Position numbers and translations under genes: made by a program. Shown in pieces: positions 5,650 through 8,116 of a stretch of DNA of 8,116 bases; position 1 is the stretch's first letter, and each line of letters opens with the position of its first letter. Source of the DNA: Chitinophaga pinensis (lineage in GTDB: Bacteria > Planctomycetota > Phycisphaerae > Phycisphaerales > SM1A02); contig CALQCP020000091.1 of NCBI GenBank assembly GCA_943329105.2, positions 1 to 8,116 of the forward strand. Reading direction: 5' to 3'. Under the pieces are notes generated by a model that saw nothing but the letters and a program-made list of their open reading frames with translations, did no database searches and was not told where the DNA came from.

Positions 5650-8116
5650 ATGTTGTGTGTACGCGATCGTTCGCCTGTTGCGCTCTTGGCATTGCTCCAA
5701 CGCGCGGTCGGGCGCGTGTCCGAGGCTTGTTGCGGAGCGTATTGGCGATGCTTGCAGTGCTTGCGTGTGCGCAAGTCACTCACGCACAAGCAGTACCTCC
5801 GAAAGTACAACTTTCGCCAGCGGTGCGTGCTGCTTTGCAAAGCCCCGCGATCACCGACCAGGAGCGCGCTGCCCTTCGCTTGCGGCATGGCACTTGGGAC
5901 GATGGTGACCTGATCACACCATCGGATCGTGCTCGTGCCGCGTTGGCGATTGCAGACTTTGATTCGGCGGCGCTCGCTGATCCGGCCGCTCCGGCGGCTG
6001 TGCGCGCGGAGGCCCTGATTGCCTCCGGTCGGCCGCAGGACGCACTGGCGTTAGTAGAAAAAGCCACCGATTCACGGGGTGTTCTCATGCGCGCCCTGGC
6101 TCTTGACGCACTTGGACGTACCGCCGACAGCACTGGCGCTGCGCGCGCTGCGAAGGAAGCAGGTGAACAGAATGGCGCAACACGCGATGAGCACATGGAC
6201 GCCATCGAAGCCACGGCGTTACTGGCGCGCTTAGAGGGTCGACCATCGCGCGACTGGCAGTCGATGTTGGATGCACTTGCCAAACTTCGTGATGCCGATC
6301 AGCTTGATCCGCGGCCTCGGCTACTTGAAGGGCGCCTGCTTGTGCAGAAGGATCGCTTTGAAGATGGTGTTGCTGCGTTGCAGGAAGCGCTTGGCCGCAA
6401 TCTGCGTAGCGGCGAAGCGCTGCAGTTGTTGGGGCGCGTTGCGGTGCAGACCTTTGACTTTGACGGCGCGCGCCAAGCAGCAACGCACTTGCGGGCCATC
6501 AACAATGCCCATCCGCAGGCGGTACTTCTTGATGCGGAGTGCGCGCTGCAGTCACGTGATGCTGCTGCGGCCATCGCTGCACTCGATCCATTGCTTGCAC
6601 GATTTCCAGAGCAACGTGAAGCGCTCGCATTGCGCGCAGCTGCAGATGGCATACGCTTTGACATGAAGGCGCTCGCAGTGCGACTAGCCGAGCTTGATCG
6701 ATTGATGCCTGGTTCTCCACTGGGGCCGTATGAAGCGGGACGGTTTTTAGCGCTGGCGCGTCAGTATGAAGAGGCATCTGCCGCGCTGGGGGAAGCAGCC
6801 AAGCGCGCGCCCGGATGGAGCGCCCCGGTGGCGGAGTTAGGGCTCCTGGAAATGCAGGCCGGCCGTGATACTGAAGCTTTAGCGGCACTGCGACTGGCGG
6901 TATCGCTTGATGCATTTGACCAGCGGGCAGGCCACAGTCTTACCCTCGCCGAGGCACTTGCGGATTGGAAGCACTTCGACGGTAAGCACTTTGTAGTGCG
7001 CTGCAAGCCTGGGATTGACGAGGCACTTGCGGCGTGGATGCCGGCAGCGCTTGATGCCATGCATGGGGACATCACGGATTGGCTTGGATATGTGCCGGGC
7101 AGGCCAACCATCATTGAACTTCACCCGGATCACAAGAGTCTCGCGGTGCGCATCACTGGCATGCCGTGGATTCACACGATTGCAGCAAGCACTGGTCCGC
7201 TCATTGCATTGGAAGCGCCGCGTGAAGGCGCTCCTCAATTACACCTTGGAATGTTTGACTGGCAAGAAGTGCTGCGCCATGAATATGTGCACACGGTGAC
7301 CTTAGAGCAGACGCGCAATCGCATTCCACATTGGTTTACTGAAGCACTTGCTACCCATTTGGAAACGCGACCGCGTTCATGGGACAGCGTGCAGCTGCTG
7401 GCGCAAGCATTTGATTCCAACACGCTCTTTGATCTTGACTCAATCAACATGGCATTTGTGCGGCCCAAGAAGAAGACTGATCGAACGCAGGCGTATACGC
7501 AGGGCGCATGGATGGTGGACTTCATTGAGAAAGAATGGGGGCGCGCCGCAATTCTTCAGTTGCTAGCGCTGTACCGCGACGGCACCGTCGAGGCCGCGGC
7601 GTTCACGGATGTACTGCATGTCGATCGTGCGGAATTCATGAAACGGTTCGAGAAATTCGCAGAGGCGGACTTGCGCTCCTGGGGCATGCTTGCCGAGCCA
7701 TCCATGGCCATGATGGTTGAGGAGATCCGCGCGGAGACGGGTGCTGCGGAAGGCGCGGTGGAGATTGACGCTGCGCGCCTTGACGCGTTGCTTGCCAAGC
7801 ATCCCGCGCACCCCGACCTGCTGGAGCTCTGGCTGCGGCGCCGGCTCAAGGGCGATGCCGCGCCGGATGCCCTTGTGTTGGAGCGGTTGACGGCTTACTC
7901 GGCGCTGCGGTCGATCGACCCGTGGCCGCACCGGGTGCTTGCCAAGGCCGCCCTGGCGGCAGGCGACGCAGCAGCGGCGGTGCCCCATTTGCAGGTGTTG
8001 GACTCTTATTCCGATAACGACGCCAATTTCGCCATGGAATTGGCGCGGATTGAGCGCGGGAGAAAGAATCTGAAGTTGGCGCTTGAACACGCCACCAAGG
8101 CAGCCAGAATACGGGC
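5646..8116 (+). CDS. Exported TPR protein with gluzincin (HExxH) peptidase domain (3' end beyond right edge)
   Basis: At least 823 codons, open to the right edge. The frame begins at a GTG overlapping the LolA-like stop (GTGA) and preceded by AGGA. An unusually long Arg-rich n-region (about 28 residues) precedes a hydrophobic signal segment (LLRSVLAMLAVLACAQV, about 28-44) with likely cleavage after an Ala near THAQA, so the protein should act in the periplasm or at the envelope. Residues about 85-435 are Ala/Leu-rich amphipathic helices of TPR type (for example GRLLVQKDRFEDGVAALQEA and LGLLEMQAGRDTEALAAL). Residues about 446-640 form a metallopeptidase domain of the peptidase MA-like kind: HEYVH (545-549) with catalytic Glu546, and Glu566 in PHWFTEALA as probable third zinc ligand, 16 residues after the second His. 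It is followed by AYTQGAWMVDFIEKEWG (616-632), the usual supporting helix. More helical repeats follow to the edge. All zinc residues are intact, so activity is plausible. Substrate unknown; the LolA-like neighbour suggests an envelope job. Confidence 0.85.
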   Translation, partial: MNVVCTRSFACCALGIAPTRGRARVRGLLRSVLAMLAVLACAQVTHAQAVPPKVQLSPAVRAALQSPAITDQERAALRLRHGTWDDGDLITPSDRARAALAIADFDSAALADPAAPAAVRAEALIASGRPQDALALVEKATDSRGVLMRALALDALGRTADSTGAARAAKEAGEQNGATRDEHMDAIEATALLARLEGRPSRDWQSMLDALAKLRDADQLDPRPRLLEGRLLVQKDRFEDGVAALQEALGRNLRSGEALQLLGRVAVQTFDFDGARQAATHLRAINNAHPQAVLLDAECALQSRDAAAAIAALDPLLARFPEQREALALRAAADGIRFDMKALAVRLAELDRLMPGSPLGPYEAGRFLALARQYEEASAALGEAAKRAPGWSAPVAELGLLEMQAGRDTEALAALRLAVSLDAFDQRAGHSLTLAEALADWKHFDGKHFVVRCKPGIDEALAAWMPAALDAMHGDITDWLGYVPGRPTIIELHPDHKSLAVRITGMPWIHTIAASTGPLIALEAPREGAPQLHLGMFDWQEVLRHEYVHTVTLEQTRNRIPHWFTEALATHLETRPRSWDSVQLLAQAFDSNTLFDLDSINMAFVRPKKKTDRTQAYTQGAWMVDFIEKEWGRAAILQLLALYRDGTVEAAAFTDVLHVDRAEFMKRFEKFAEADLRSWGMLAEPSMAMMVEEIRAETGAAEGAVEIDAARLDALLAKHPAHPDLLELWLRRRLKGDAAPDALVLERLTAYSALRSIDPWPHRVLAKAALAAGDAAAAVPHLQVLDSYSDNDANFAMELARIERGRKNLKLALEHATKAARIR

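Noticed and set aside
5286..5888. A 200-codon minus-strand frame across the LolA-like/peptidase junction
   Set aside because: It is antisense to two supported genes; its composition is Arg/Ser-rich as expected of a GC-rich shadow frame.
5650..5913. A small ATG-started gene of 87 codons just after the LolA-like stop
   Set aside because: It is out of frame with the long TPR-peptidase frame, which starts at the GTG four bases upstream with a better-spaced AGGA and encodes a signal peptide across this interval.

Overview
The window is a GC-rich (about 60% by eye), gene-dense chromosomal segment. It probably comes from a planctomycete, perhaps of the Phycisphaerae. The reasons are an ECF sigma factor of the Sigma70_ECF (PF07638-like) type common in Planctomycetota, a LolA-fold exported protein of a style I associate with that group, a large exported TPR-gluzincin protein, and poor use of Shine-Dalgarno sites. 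The phylum assignment is inference from protein style, not from a search. I see no tRNA, rRNA, CRISPR array, insertion sequence or phage gene. Both edges cut through genes.

Layout. Positions 1-1485 (minus) hold the first 495 codons of argS, arginyl-tRNA synthetase; its C-terminus lies beyond the left edge. A 116-bp divergent gap separates it from an ECF sigma factor (1602-2189, plus). The sigma gene ends tail-to-tail in, and overlapping by 26 bp, an M42-like metallo-aminopeptidase gene (2164-3372, minus). A 34-bp divergent gap follows. Then comes a rightward cluster: a two-domain riboflavin-pathway protein (3407-4612), a signal-peptide-bearing LolA-like protein (4636-5649), and a large exported TPR protein with a gluzincin HExxH peptidase domain (5646 to the right edge). 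The last two overlap by four bases (GTGA) and are probably translationally coupled. No gene-free stretch exceeds 120 bp.

How the genes relate. argS, the sigma factor and the aminopeptidase look like independent units. The rightward cluster mixes a cytosolic cofactor enzyme with two envelope proteins. Only the LolA-like/peptidase pair is convincingly linked.

Most worth a second look: (a) the riboflavin protein has the DHBP synthase plus GTP cyclohydrolase II architecture, but its second domain has lost all three zinc cysteines and its first has Gln where the metal-binding His is expected; (b) three of the six gene starts have a TANNNT hexamer exactly seven bases before the ATG and no Shine-Dalgarno site, a leaderless-promoter signature; (c) the coupled LolA-like/TPR-gluzincin pair. 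I found no obvious defence, toxin or mobile system.
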